The translations under genes and the position numbers were made by a program. A DNA stretch of 5,248 nt from Phycisphaerales bacterium (GTDB lineage: Bacteria; Planctomycetota; Phycisphaerae; Sedimentisphaerales; Anaerohalosphaeraceae): the NCBI GenBank assembly GCA_003152975.1, contig PMBP01000139.1, forward strand, positions 9,231 to 14,478. The letters run 5' to 3'. This document shows positions 1-5,248 of the stretch, piece by piece (positions within the stretch are counted from its first letter, which is position 1; each line of letters begins with the position of its first letter). The notes below the pieces were generated by a model that did no database searches, had not been told where the DNA came from, and saw nothing but the letters and a program-made list of their open reading frames with translations.

Positions 1-200
1 TCCCGATGACCACGCCGATTCGTCCCGGCCAGGAAGTGGAGATCAACTTCCCCCGGACGATGAACCTGGCCCGACAAAAGGGCCAGTATGCCCGCATCAA
101 ATGCGCCAAGGTCCTGCGCGTGGACCGCAAGGGAATGCTCGAAGGCGCCTGTATCGGCATGGCCGTGCAATTCAGCGATAAGGATATCGAAACCACATAA
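1..200 (+). CDS. Putative PilZ-domain protein, C-terminal fragment (5' end outside window)
   Basis: The reading frame is open to the left edge and ends at TAA (198-200), so at most the last 65 codons are visible. The ATG at 6-8 is probably internal. The visible part reads as the second half of a small beta-barrel: 'RPGQEVEINFP', then a strand with 'AKVLRVDR', then 'GACIGMAVQFSD' at the end. This order of a 'pG..V.I.F' strand, a 'a.VlRv.r' strand and a terminal 'iGmAVqF' strand resembles PilZ domains, which bind cyclic di-GMP and control motility, adhesion or polysaccharide export. The diagnostic N-terminal RxxxR and D/NxSxxG motifs would lie upstream and cannot be checked, so ligand binding is unproven. 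The gene runs convergently towards the large beta-helix gene and shares no obvious function with it. A different small beta-barrel protein is the main alternative. Confidence 0.5.
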   Translation, partial: PMTTPIRPGQEVEINFPRTMNLARQKGQYARIKCAKVLRVDRKGMLEGACIGMAVQFSDKDIETT

Positions 201-233
201 CGATCCCCCCTTTTGGGGCTGGTATCCACAAAC

Positions 234-273
234 CACAGCGGCTGATGACATACGCCCGTCATCAGCCGTTGTG
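234..273. terminator. Strong hairpin between convergent genes, possible bidirectional terminator
   Basis: Positions 234-249 and 258-273 form a 16-bp stem with one G-T (G-U in RNA) wobble pair at 238/269, around the 8-base loop ATACGCCC. It starts 33 bases after the plus-strand stop at 198-200 and lies 37 bases beyond the TAA at 311-313 on the minus strand, so it sits roughly midway between convergent 3' ends. This is a typical place for a shared terminator. Neither side has a good U tract: the plus-strand side continues TTGCGCC and the minus-strand side GTTTGTGG. It may therefore act as an mRNA 3'-end protector or a weak intrinsic terminator. A smaller CCCC-TTTT-GGGG palindrome lies at 207-218. 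No other gene or repeat is visible in 201-310. Confidence 0.55.
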
Positions 274-310
274 TTGCGCCGCAAGACAAACTGCTATCCG
301 CCATCGCTAT

Positions 311-466
311 TTATCGAGGACCGCTCCCGTCCCGAAGCCAGGGTTGCGACAGAATCGCCAGATCCGCCAAATCGACCCGGCAGTCGCCGTTGATATCGCC
401 CGCATAGACCGCCGCACAATCCCCGCCGAACCAGCTTTCCTCTGATCCGTCTTTTTTGTGACCGGA
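311..466 (-). pseudogene. Stranded in-frame hinge and dockerin half after the TGA of the large gene
   Basis: Immediately after the TGA (467-469) of the large beta-helix gene, the same frame stays open for 51 sense codons and ends in TAA (311-313). It encodes SGHKKDGSE, then ESWFGGDCAAVYA, then GDINGDCRVDLADLAIL, and ends SQPWLRDGSGPR. The middle part is a textbook dockerin calcium loop (D-x-N-x-D-x-x-V-D-x-x-D). It closely matches the C-terminus of the neighbouring protein (GDINGDCAVNLADFAIL...HWLETR), and the SWFGG hinge precedes the loop in both. There is no start codon with a ribosome binding site, so it is not a free gene. It is either the abandoned end of an ancestral gene or an extension made by stop-codon readthrough. 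The coding match is clear; its expression is unknown. Confidence 0.6.
411..438. repeat. Hinge direct repeat, copy A (SWFGGD-AA coding)
   Basis: This 28-base segment matches 2103-2130 at 25 of 28 positions in the same orientation. Both copies encode the hinge S-W-F-G-G-D-(C/Y)-A-A on the minus strand. Similarity stops on the left side (below 411 and below 2103). The two copies bracket the HAF, LRR and dockerin part of the large gene. They share the D-x-A-A codons, which the corresponding hinge of the neighbouring gene (near 3930-3955) lacks. Confidence 0.6.
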
Positions 467-469
467 TCA
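443..469. repeat. Inverted repeat that includes the TGA stop codon
   Basis: TGATCCG (443-449) and CGGATCA (463-469) form a perfect 7-bp inverted repeat around a 13-base interval rich in T on the plus strand (A6 on the coding strand). On the minus-strand transcript the first stem arm is exactly the stop codon UGA plus UCCG. No U tract follows the second arm, so it does not look like an intrinsic terminator. It could be chance, a recombination scar, or a structure affecting termination of translation. Confidence 0.4.
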
Positions 470-3400
470 AATCCGCCAGTTTTCGGACAACTCCTCGAAG
501 TCCGGCATGGAAACGGTGCCGTCCCCATCGGCGTCGGCCTTGCAGGAGTCGCAATCGCTCTTGAGCCACTCCCCGGCCAATATCAGCAGGTCGTCGAGAT
601 TGACCGCGCAATCGCGGTTAAAGTCGCCTTCGAGAGACGATGGATTGTCGTCATAGGTCAGCGTGATCTGCGGGTTGTTGTCGCGGATGGTCTGGAGGTC
701 GCGGCAATAGGCCCCTCGATTCAGGGGATTGCCCTGCAGCTCCAACTCAACCAACCGCGTCAATCGGGTCAGTTCAAAGATATCGCCGATTTGATTGTCA
801 TCGAGATCCAACTCCTTCAGATTGACCAACCCTCCCAGCCATCCCACTGCCGCAACTTGGTTCCGACCTAGATCCAACACCTCCAGCTCGGTCAATCGTG
901 TCAGGGCGGCGAGGATCTCTATTTGATTATTTTTCAGCTCCAGTTTCTTCAGATGGATCGCCGTCTCCAGTCCTGTCAGATCAACGATCTGCCGGGATCG
1001 GGCGTCCAGTTGCGTCAATCGCTTCATGTTCTCGACCGTCGGATCGGTTATGCCGAGGGCGGCCTCAACGGCGGCCCGCAGATTGGCGTCGGCAAAGACC
1101 ACGGGTGTCCGGTTGGGCAACACCGCCCGCCAGGCCTCCTCGAGTCCCTGCGGATTGCGGCCTCGGCCCACGATTGTCGTGCCGTCATCGGAGATATCCC
1201 AGGCAACCAGCAGCGCCCAGCCGGCGAGGTTAAATCCATAATCTGACTCCAATACTTCCTGAATTAGCCGCATCCCGTTGTCGGCGTCCCAGATGAAGGC
1301 CGACCGTGTCTCGTCGGGGTATTCAACATAGCCGACCACGACTGACCCGTCGCCGGAAACGCCCTGCGCCCGGCTCTGATTGTTTTCGCCGAGCGTCGGG
1401 ATTGGGACAACGCCATCAGCGGCCGTCCATCGAAAGGCCTGGAAGATCGAAGGGCTTAACATCGTCCCCACGATAACCGAACCGTCGCGCGACAGCGCAT
1501 CAGCGGAAAAGATATCGCCCAGCGGGACGACCCCTCCCTCGGCCGTCCAAGTGAAGACCGTCCGCGTGCTCAGCGCGTCGCTGATACAGTCGCCCAAAAT
1601 GACCCGCCCATCCTGCGAGATGCCGGTCGCGGTCGTGCGAAGGTCGGCATCGAAGAACACACCCAAGTCAAAGAAGCCGCCCTCCGGAGTCCACACGAAG
1701 GCCCGGTCCATCGGCTTGTTGTTGACGACGACGGTCCGCGCGCCGACGATCCGGTTCCCATCGCCGGAGATGCTGTGGGTAAAGACTCCCCCGCCGCTGA
1801 GGGTCAGCCGGTCCGAAATGGCCCCGTCCACCCAGCGAACCCCCTCCCATCCGACCGATGATCCGAATGAAAAACCTCCCCACCCCGAAACCGCCCGCCC
1901 GTCGGCGCTGATGTCGCCGGCCCAGCACATCGCCAACCCCTCCGGCCACGGCAGCGGAACCATCCCGCCTGTCACCGTCCACAGATATCCCTGCTGCATT
2001 GTCGCCGTGTTGCTCGAGCCAACCGCCGCCGACCCATCCGCCGAGACCGCCCGTGCCTCGCTGCTGTCGCCGCCCGGCAAGAATCCGAGCCCCTGAAAAC
2101 TCGCCGCATAATCCCCGCCGAACCAACTCTTGCTGGCTGTGGTCGTGCCCCCGTCGAATCCCATATTTACGATGCCGCCATTGGGGGCCGGTTCGTCTCC
2201 AACCGGACTTGCGGGGTCGCCGGCGTCAATACAGGGGCTGGTGACCGAATCCCAGGCCCATTGTTTTGCCGCAGGATCCCACCGTCCCGCCTGCGACTTC
2301 AGGTGATAATCTCCATTTGTTGCATCCGAAAACAATGGATCGACGGCCAGATTTCCTTCGCCCGCAAAGCCACCCTGAATATCGCTATACCGGATACCAA
2401 TGGCCGTCTTATCCAACGACGCCACCTCGTTTCCCCCGTCCCACAGGATGCAGTTGCTCATCGTGACTTCACTGGCCGAATTGTGCATGAACGAATCGCA
2501 GAAAATCGCCCGCGCCGTCGGCGCCGCATTGCCCGCGAAGGTGCAGTTGGTAACCGTCAGCCGGTTCTGCTGCCAGATTTCCGCCGATATCGCTCCGCCC
2601 CGGCCCGCGACAGGCCCCTGCTGTCCCACATGGTTGGCGACAAACAGGCAGTTCTCGATCGTCACATCGCTGACGGCCCCCGCATACCACGACCAGTTGC
2701 CGACGCTGATCGCCCCGCCGGAGTTCGATTCGTTGTCCTCGAATACGCACCGCTGAAAGATCGGCTCACTCAGTTCGCTGAACACCGCCCCGCCATACCA
2801 TGTACCCCGGTTCCGGAGAAACACGCTGTCGCTGACCACCGCATCGCTCTTGTCGGCGCAATACAACGCCCCGCCGCGCTGCCCGCTGAAGTTATCCTCA
2901 AACAGGCATCCATTCACCACCGGACTGCTCCCGCCCCCGTTACAGATCCCGCCGCCGAATTCGTACTCCGACCCGTTCCGCAGGAATTGGCAATTCGTAA
3001 GGGTTGGATTGGACTGGTTGTAGTTGGCTACGCCACTGCGAATGTGCTCCTCGAATACGCAGCCCTCCAGCACCGGGCTCGACTGCGTATCGTTGTACAT
3101 CCCGCTGTACACATTCCGCCGAAAGCTGCAATTCACGAACACCGGCCGGCTCCCGTCGCGGTTATACACCCCACCGCCCCCTTGCGCGCTGTTGGCGACA
3201 AACACACAATCCCGCACGGTACAATCTCCCGGCCCGTTGTACAGACCGCCCCCGTACTCCGTCGAAACCCACTCCCCGTCGTCGCCCGGAATATTGGCGT
3301 TGCCCCCGGTGATCGTAAATCCTTCGAGAACAGCCGTGCTGTCGGTCCCGGTTCCCACGATCACATGAATCGCATTGTCCTGACGATCGGAATGGTAAAT

Positions 3401-3805
3401 CATCTGGTTCAGATCCAGTTCGGCCGGATCATTGCCCGCCAGGTCACCGCTAAGAATGGTGATATAAACCGAGGGATCCCGGAAATCCGGATTCATCGCC
3501 CCCGCTCCTGCATAGCCCCCGAGAATCGTTACGCCGTTCTTCAGGGCATAGGTTTCATACCGCCCCAGAGATGGCCGGTCGCTCAGTGCAAATTGATCCG
3601 GCCGGTACACGCCCTGGGCCACCCGAATCTCGTCTCCCCCGGATGCCATCATCAATGCATCCTGCAAGTACATATACGCGTCGGTCCAACTCGTTCCATT
3701 GTTGGCTCCAACAGCGCTGTCGTCCACAAAAAGGGTCCCGCCAAAACTCGCCGCTGACACCATCGCCGCAAAGACAAGGAGTCCCAATCGCTGGTAATGC
3801 CGCAT
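467..3805 (-). CDS. Secreted mosaic protein: beta-helix, HAF repeats, leucine-rich repeats and dockerin
   Basis: A complete gene of 1112 residues. The ATG (3803-3805) has GGAG 7 bases upstream and opens a signal peptide: MRHYQR, a hydrophobic stretch LGLLVFAAMVSAA, probable cleavage near residues 19-23. Residues 24-120 hold the usual entry motif (LFVDDSAVGANNGTSW, LQDAL, GDEIRVAQGVYRPD). Residues 160-460 are a right-handed parallel beta-helix of about ten 'NC.F..N / GGG..N' rungs, capped at 476-565 by CIDAGDPASP, PNGGIVNMG and SKSWFGGD. Residues 572-896 are seven HAF-type repeats, 900-1050 an internalin-like N-cap with 22-residue leucine-rich repeats, and 1060-1112 a two-loop dockerin (D1061-N-D-N-D and D1091-D-D-S-D). 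Export to the cell surface or medium is expected; such modules usually bind glycan or protein, and no catalytic motif is seen. It lies 29 bases after its paralogue, probably in one operon. After the TGA the frame continues with another dockerin half. Exact function is unknown. Confidence 0.9.
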   Translation of the reverse strand: MRHYQRLGLLVFAAMVSAASFGGTLFVDDSAVGANNGTSWTDAYMYLQDALMMASGGDEIRVAQGVYRPDQFALSDRPSLGRYETYALKNGVTILGGYAGAGAMNPDFRDPSVYITILSGDLAGNDPAELDLNQMIYHSDRQDNAIHVIVGTGTDSTAVLEGFTITGGNANIPGDDGEWVSTEYGGGLYNGPGDCTVRDCVFVANSAQGGGGVYNRDGSRPVFVNCSFRRNVYSGMYNDTQSSPVLEGCVFEEHIRSGVANYNQSNPTLTNCQFLRNGSEYEFGGGICNGGGSSPVVNGCLFEDNFSGQRGGALYCADKSDAVVSDSVFLRNRGTWYGGAVFSELSEPIFQRCVFEDNESNSGGAISVGNWSWYAGAVSDVTIENCLFVANHVGQQGPVAGRGGAISAEIWQQNRLTVTNCTFAGNAAPTARAIFCDSFMHNSASEVTMSNCILWDGGNEVASLDKTAIGIRYSDIQGGFAGEGNLAVDPLFSDATNGDYHLKSQAGRWDPAAKQWAWDSVTSPCIDAGDPASPVGDEPAPNGGIVNMGFDGGTTTASKSWFGGDYAASFQGLGFLPGGDSSEARAVSADGSAAVGSSNTATMQQGYLWTVTGGMVPLPWPEGLAMCWAGDISADGRAVSGWGGFSFGSSVGWEGVRWVDGAISDRLTLSGGGVFTHSISGDGNRIVGARTVVVNNKPMDRAFVWTPEGGFFDLGVFFDADLRTTATGISQDGRVILGDCISDALSTRTVFTWTAEGGVVPLGDIFSADALSRDGSVIVGTMLSPSIFQAFRWTAADGVVPIPTLGENNQSRAQGVSGDGSVVVGYVEYPDETRSAFIWDADNGMRLIQEVLESDYGFNLAGWALLVAWDISDDGTTIVGRGRNPQGLEEAWRAVLPNRTPVVFADANLRAAVEAALGITDPTVENMKRLTQLDARSRQIVDLTGLETAIHLKKLELKNNQIEILAALTRLTELEVLDLGRNQVAAVGWLGGLVNLKELDLDDNQIGDIFELTRLTRLVELELQGNPLNRGAYCRDLQTIRDNNPQITLTYDDNPSSLEGDFNRDCAVNLDDLLILAGEWLKSDCDSCKADADGDGTVSMPDFEELSENWRI
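470..628 (-). other. Two-loop type I dockerin-like domain of the large protein
   Basis: Residues 1060-1112 contain two EF-hand-type calcium loops. The first is GDFNRDCAVNLDDLLILAGEWL, split here as D1061-x-N1063-x-D1065-x-x-V-N1069-x-x-D1072 plus a helix. The second is D1091-A-D-G-D-G-T-V-S-M-P-D1102 plus a helix ending ENW. A cysteine-rich spacer (DCDSC, 1084-1088) joins them. In characterised systems, dockerins bind cohesins in a calcium-dependent way. In planctomycete exoproteins the partner is generally not known, and no cohesin is visible nearby. The neighbouring protein and the post-stop extension have only one loop each. Confidence 0.8.
641..1108 (-). repeat. Internalin-like leucine-rich repeats of the large protein
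   Basis: Residues 900-1055. The start, VVFADANLRAAVEAALGI, is a typical helical cap found before short bacterial LRR runs. Three 22-residue repeats follow exactly in register, beginning at H951 (HLKKLELKNNQIEILAAL), E973 (ELEVLDLGRNQVAAVGWL) and N995 (NLKELDLDDNQIGDIFEL). They are flanked by a degenerate repeat around 929-946 and a last partial repeat from 1017 (RLVELELQGNPLN). Such repeats make a curved surface used for protein or glycan binding. The short tail (AYCRDLQTIRDNNPQI) is the usual closing segment before the dockerin. Confidence 0.8.
1118..2092 (-). repeat. Seven HAF-type extracellular repeats, possibly a seven-bladed propeller
   Basis: Residues 572-896 carry seven copies of 'A.[GD][IV]S.DG..[IV]VG', with the DG at residues 590, 635, 682, 732, 774, 819 and 874 (spacing 42-55). 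Each copy is followed by an aromatic strand (YLWT, VRWV, FVWT, FTWT, FRWT, FIWD and a final AWRAVL) and, in most, by 'GG.V.LG'. The segment opens with GLGFLPGG, the usual lead-in of the HAF repeat family of probable extracellular repeats. Seven units of about 45 residues, with the lead-in strand at one end and the matching aromatic strand at the other, suggest a circularly closed beta-propeller. That fold is my inference and not an established fact for this protein. Confidence 0.75.
2103..2130. repeat. Hinge direct repeat, copy B (SWFGGD-AA coding)
   Basis: This is the partner of 411-438, with 25 of 28 positions identical. It encodes S-W-F-G-G-D-Y-A-A at residues 560-568 of the large protein, exactly where the beta-helix cap ends and the HAF segment begins. 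In the neighbouring paralogue the corresponding SWFGG hinge leads straight into the dockerin loop. Confidence 0.6.
2111..3736 (-). other. Right-handed beta-helix domain of the large protein
   Basis: Residues 24-565. The rungs have a cysteine, or one serine, just before the conserved hydrophobic 'F..N': C200, C226, C249, C272, C300, S327, C353, C386, C421 and C452, with spacing from 23 to 35. Glycine-rich turns (GGGLYN, GGGVYN, GGGICN, GGALYC, GGAVFS, GGAIS) lie between them, as in chlamydial-type polymorphic outer membrane protein repeats. The last 90 residues form the family cap with DIQGGFAGEGNLAVDPLF, GDYHLKSQAGRWD and CIDAGDPASP. No pectate-lyase or glycosidase catalytic signature was recognised. 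Confidence 0.85.
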
Positions 3806-3812
3806 ACCCGTT

Positions 3813-3817
3813 CTCCG
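3813..3817 (-). promoter_or_regulatory. Ribosome binding site of the large gene
   Basis: On the minus strand CGGAG lies 7 bases before the ATG at 3803-3805. It fixes the start, because the signal peptide begins directly at this ATG. The whole spacer to the preceding stop (3835-3837) is 29 bases and shows no separate promoter or terminator, so translation after the upstream paralogue on one mRNA is likely. Confidence 0.7.
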
Positions 3818-3834
3818 ATCTGCTCAAGTGGTTC

Positions 3835-5248
3835 TTATCGTGTTTCCAACCAGTGTCCGGCCAGAATCGCAAAGTCGGCCAGGTTCACCGCACAGTCGCC
3901 ATTGATGTCCCCGGCCACGATAGTAACACATACCGGCCCGCCGAACCAGCTCTTACTGGCCTGGTCCGTGCCGCCATATGCGCCCATGTTGACCACGCCC
4001 CCGTTGGGGAACGGCTCGAACATAATCGGGCTGGCCGGATCGCCCGCGTCGATACACGGGCTGGTCACGGTATCCTGAACCCACGCCTTCGCTGCCGCAT
4101 CCCATCGTCCCGCCTGGCTCTTGAGGTGGTAATCGCCCGGTTCCCACAACAGGATTTCGGTCGCAGCGCTGCCCGGGTTGCCCTGGATGATCATCCCGAT
4201 CCACTGCCCCGGCTTGGCAAACAGCGGATCCTCATCGATATTCCCCGGCCCCGTCCAGCCCCACTCCACATTGCTGTAGCTGACGCTGATGGTCGGGATT
4301 TGCCAGGGACTGATTTCATCGCCCCCGTCCCGGAAGATGCAATTGACGATCCGCGAGGGCTCTACCATCCCCAGCGAAAGCGCGTTGCCGTCATCGCTGG
4401 CGACATTCCCCGCAAAGGTGCATTGATTCAGGTTACACAGAAGCACTGTTCCGATGGCTCCGCCGTCGTTCCCGGTACGATTGCCCGTAAACAGGCATCC
4501 CTGCGCCGAGAGCTCATCGCCGCCCCACACCGCCCCGCCGCCGTACTGGCCGTAATTGCCGTTGAACGCGCAATCGCGGAGGTCCACGCGACTGTGGTTC
4601 AGATTGGCCATGCCGCCGCCCCAGTTGAGGGTACGATTCTGATCGAACAGACAACCGACCAGGGTGGGCTTGCTGTTTTCATTGCACATCCCGGCCCCGT
4701 ACGAGTCGGAATCATAATCCTCGGCCACATTCTGGACAAATGAACAGCGTATCAGCGACGGACTGCTGTCGGCACAATACATCCCGCCGCCCTCGGCCGC
4801 CGGGCCTCCATAAACGAACGCGACATTGCCCGTGATCGTGCAGTCGATCAGCGTCGGTGACGCCGATTCGACATAGACGCCGCCGCCGTGATAATTCTTC
4901 GCTTCGGATGATTCGCCGAATGCCCAACCGTTGGCCGTCCCGCCCGTAATCACGAATCCATCCAACACCGCCGACGCATCCACGCCGATTGCCGTCACCA
5001 CATGCAGACTGTTACCGTATTTCCGCGATCCGCGATCGATCAGTTTCGAATCGAAACTGTCGTTTGTCAGTGTCTCTATCGTGCCGCTCAGGTCGCCGCT
5101 CAGAATCGTCTTGAAGGCCTTCACCTCCCGAAGGTCCGGATCGGCCGCTCCATAACCCGCAAATCCGCCCTGAATTTTCACGCCATTTTTCAACTGGAAT
5201 GATGCCTCGCGGCTGCCGTTCGGATCGGCCGGTTTGTAGGTTCCCTGC
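3835..5248 (-). CDS. Secreted beta-helix protein with single-loop dockerin end (N-terminus outside window)
   Basis: The frame is open to the right edge and 470 residues are visible. The first are QGTYKPADPNGS...FQLKNGVKIQGGFAG, matching QGVYRPD...YALKNGVTILGGYAG at residues 64-98 of the downstream paralogue. The missing part is therefore a signal peptide and roughly 40 more residues, and a TTG at 5191-5193 is internal, not a start. The body (visible residues 85-345) is a right-handed beta-helix with seven cysteine rungs (C136, C168, C199, C226, C251, C276, C303). The cap runs from YSNVEWG to PNGGVVNMGAYGGT and SKSWFGG. The end is one dockerin calcium loop (D447-I-N-G-D-C-A-V-N-L-A-D458) and HWLETR before TAA. 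It lacks the HAF and LRR parts of the neighbour. About 17 extra residues (QWIGMIIQ...LLWEP) precede GDYHLKS. Probable surface or secreted binding or structural protein; no catalytic motif seen. Confidence 0.88.
   Translation of the reverse strand, partial: QGTYKPADPNGSREASFQLKNGVKIQGGFAGYGAADPDLREVKAFKTILSGDLSGTIETLTNDSFDSKLIDRGSRKYGNSLHVVTAIGVDASAVLDGFVITGGTANGWAFGESSEAKNYHGGGVYVESASPTLIDCTITGNVAFVYGGPAAEGGGMYCADSSPSLIRCSFVQNVAEDYDSDSYGAGMCNENSKPTLVGCLFDQNRTLNWGGGMANLNHSRVDLRDCAFNGNYGQYGGGAVWGGDELSAQGCLFTGNRTGNDGGAIGTVLLCNLNQCTFAGNVASDDGNALSLGMVEPSRIVNCIFRDGGDEISPWQIPTISVSYSNVEWGWTGPGNIDEDPLFAKPGQWIGMIIQGNPGSAATEILLWEPGDYHLKSQAGRWDAAAKAWVQDTVTSPCIDAGDPASPIMFEPFPNGGVVNMGAYGGTDQASKSWFGGPVCVTIVAGDINGDCAVNLADFAILAGHWLETR

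Noticed and set aside
6..8. ATG as the start of the left-hand PilZ-like gene
   Set aside because: No ribosome binding site can be seen, the frame is open to the edge, and the visible part is only the second half of the expected domain.
443..469. Selenocysteine insertion at the TGA of the large gene
   Set aside because: There is no redox context around the TGA, the UGA is inside the stem rather than just upstream of a separate SECIS hairpin, and the preceding dockerin is already complete. Ordinary termination or readthrough is more plausible.
458..871. 137-codon plus-strand frame opposite the LRR and dockerin region
   Set aside because: It looks protein-like only because the opposite strand encodes regular LRRs. 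The minus-strand frame has exact 22-residue periodicity and dockerin loops.
2449..3206. CRISPR-like or tandem DNA repeat array
   Set aside because: The periodicity is at protein level (beta-helix rungs of 23-35 residues) with divergent DNA; there are no identical repeats separated by spacers.
2261..3757. 498-codon open frame on the plus strand, antisense to the large gene
   Set aside because: Its translation is rich in R, P, A and H with no domain. It mirrors the repetitive high-GC coding strand of the beta-helix, which has a signal peptide, rungs and a clear end.
3571..4743. 390-codon open frame on the plus strand across both minus-strand genes
   Set aside because: It runs over the intergenic spacer and both genuine genes in antisense, with no recognisable motif; a shadow of GC-rich coding sequence.
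5191..5193. TTG as the start codon of the right-hand beta-helix gene
   Set aside because: The frame continues upstream to the window edge with QGTYKPADPNGS..., homologous to residues 64 onwards of the paralogue, so the true start lies outside the window.

Overview
The window looks like a piece of a high-GC Planctomycetota genome, most likely from the Phycisphaerae/Sedimentisphaerales side. This is an inference from protein architecture. Secreted right-handed beta-helix proteins with 'NC.F..N' rungs, the cap 'CIDAGDPASP...PNGG.VNMG..GGT..ASKSWFGG' and a C-terminal dockerin-like calcium loop are characteristic of that group, as is the combination with HAF repeats and internalin-like leucine-rich repeats. 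No taxonomic marker gene is present.

Layout from left to right. (1) Positions 1-200, plus strand: the 3' end of a small protein resembling the C-terminal half of a PilZ domain, cut by the left edge. (2) Positions 201-310: a short convergent intergenic region with a strong 16-bp-stem hairpin at 234-273. (3) Positions 311-466, minus strand: a 51-codon stretch encoding a complete SWFGG hinge plus one dockerin calcium loop. It lies in frame directly after the TGA stop of the next gene. (4) Positions 467-3805, minus strand: a complete 1112-residue secreted mosaic protein made of a signal peptide, a beta-helix, seven HAF repeats, leucine-rich repeats and a two-loop dockerin. (5) Positions 3806-3834: a 29-bp spacer carrying the ribosome binding site of that gene. 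(6) Positions 3835-5248, minus strand: a second beta-helix protein with a single dockerin loop, whose N-terminus lies beyond the right edge.

The two minus-strand genes are tandem paralogues in one probable operon, transcribed right to left, with the shorter protein first. Both products should be exported. Their dockerin-like ends suggest attachment to a cohesin-like partner or simply calcium-stabilised ends, but no cohesin, enzyme or secretion gene is visible here, so the joint role is unknown.

I see no defence system, mobile element gene, CRISPR array or RNA gene. The most interesting signal is the architecture and 3' end of the large gene. It appears to be a beta-helix/dockerin gene in which a HAF-LRR-dockerin cassette with its own TGA stop sits between two copies of the same hinge sequence, leaving the ancestral dockerin end stranded in frame behind the stop.
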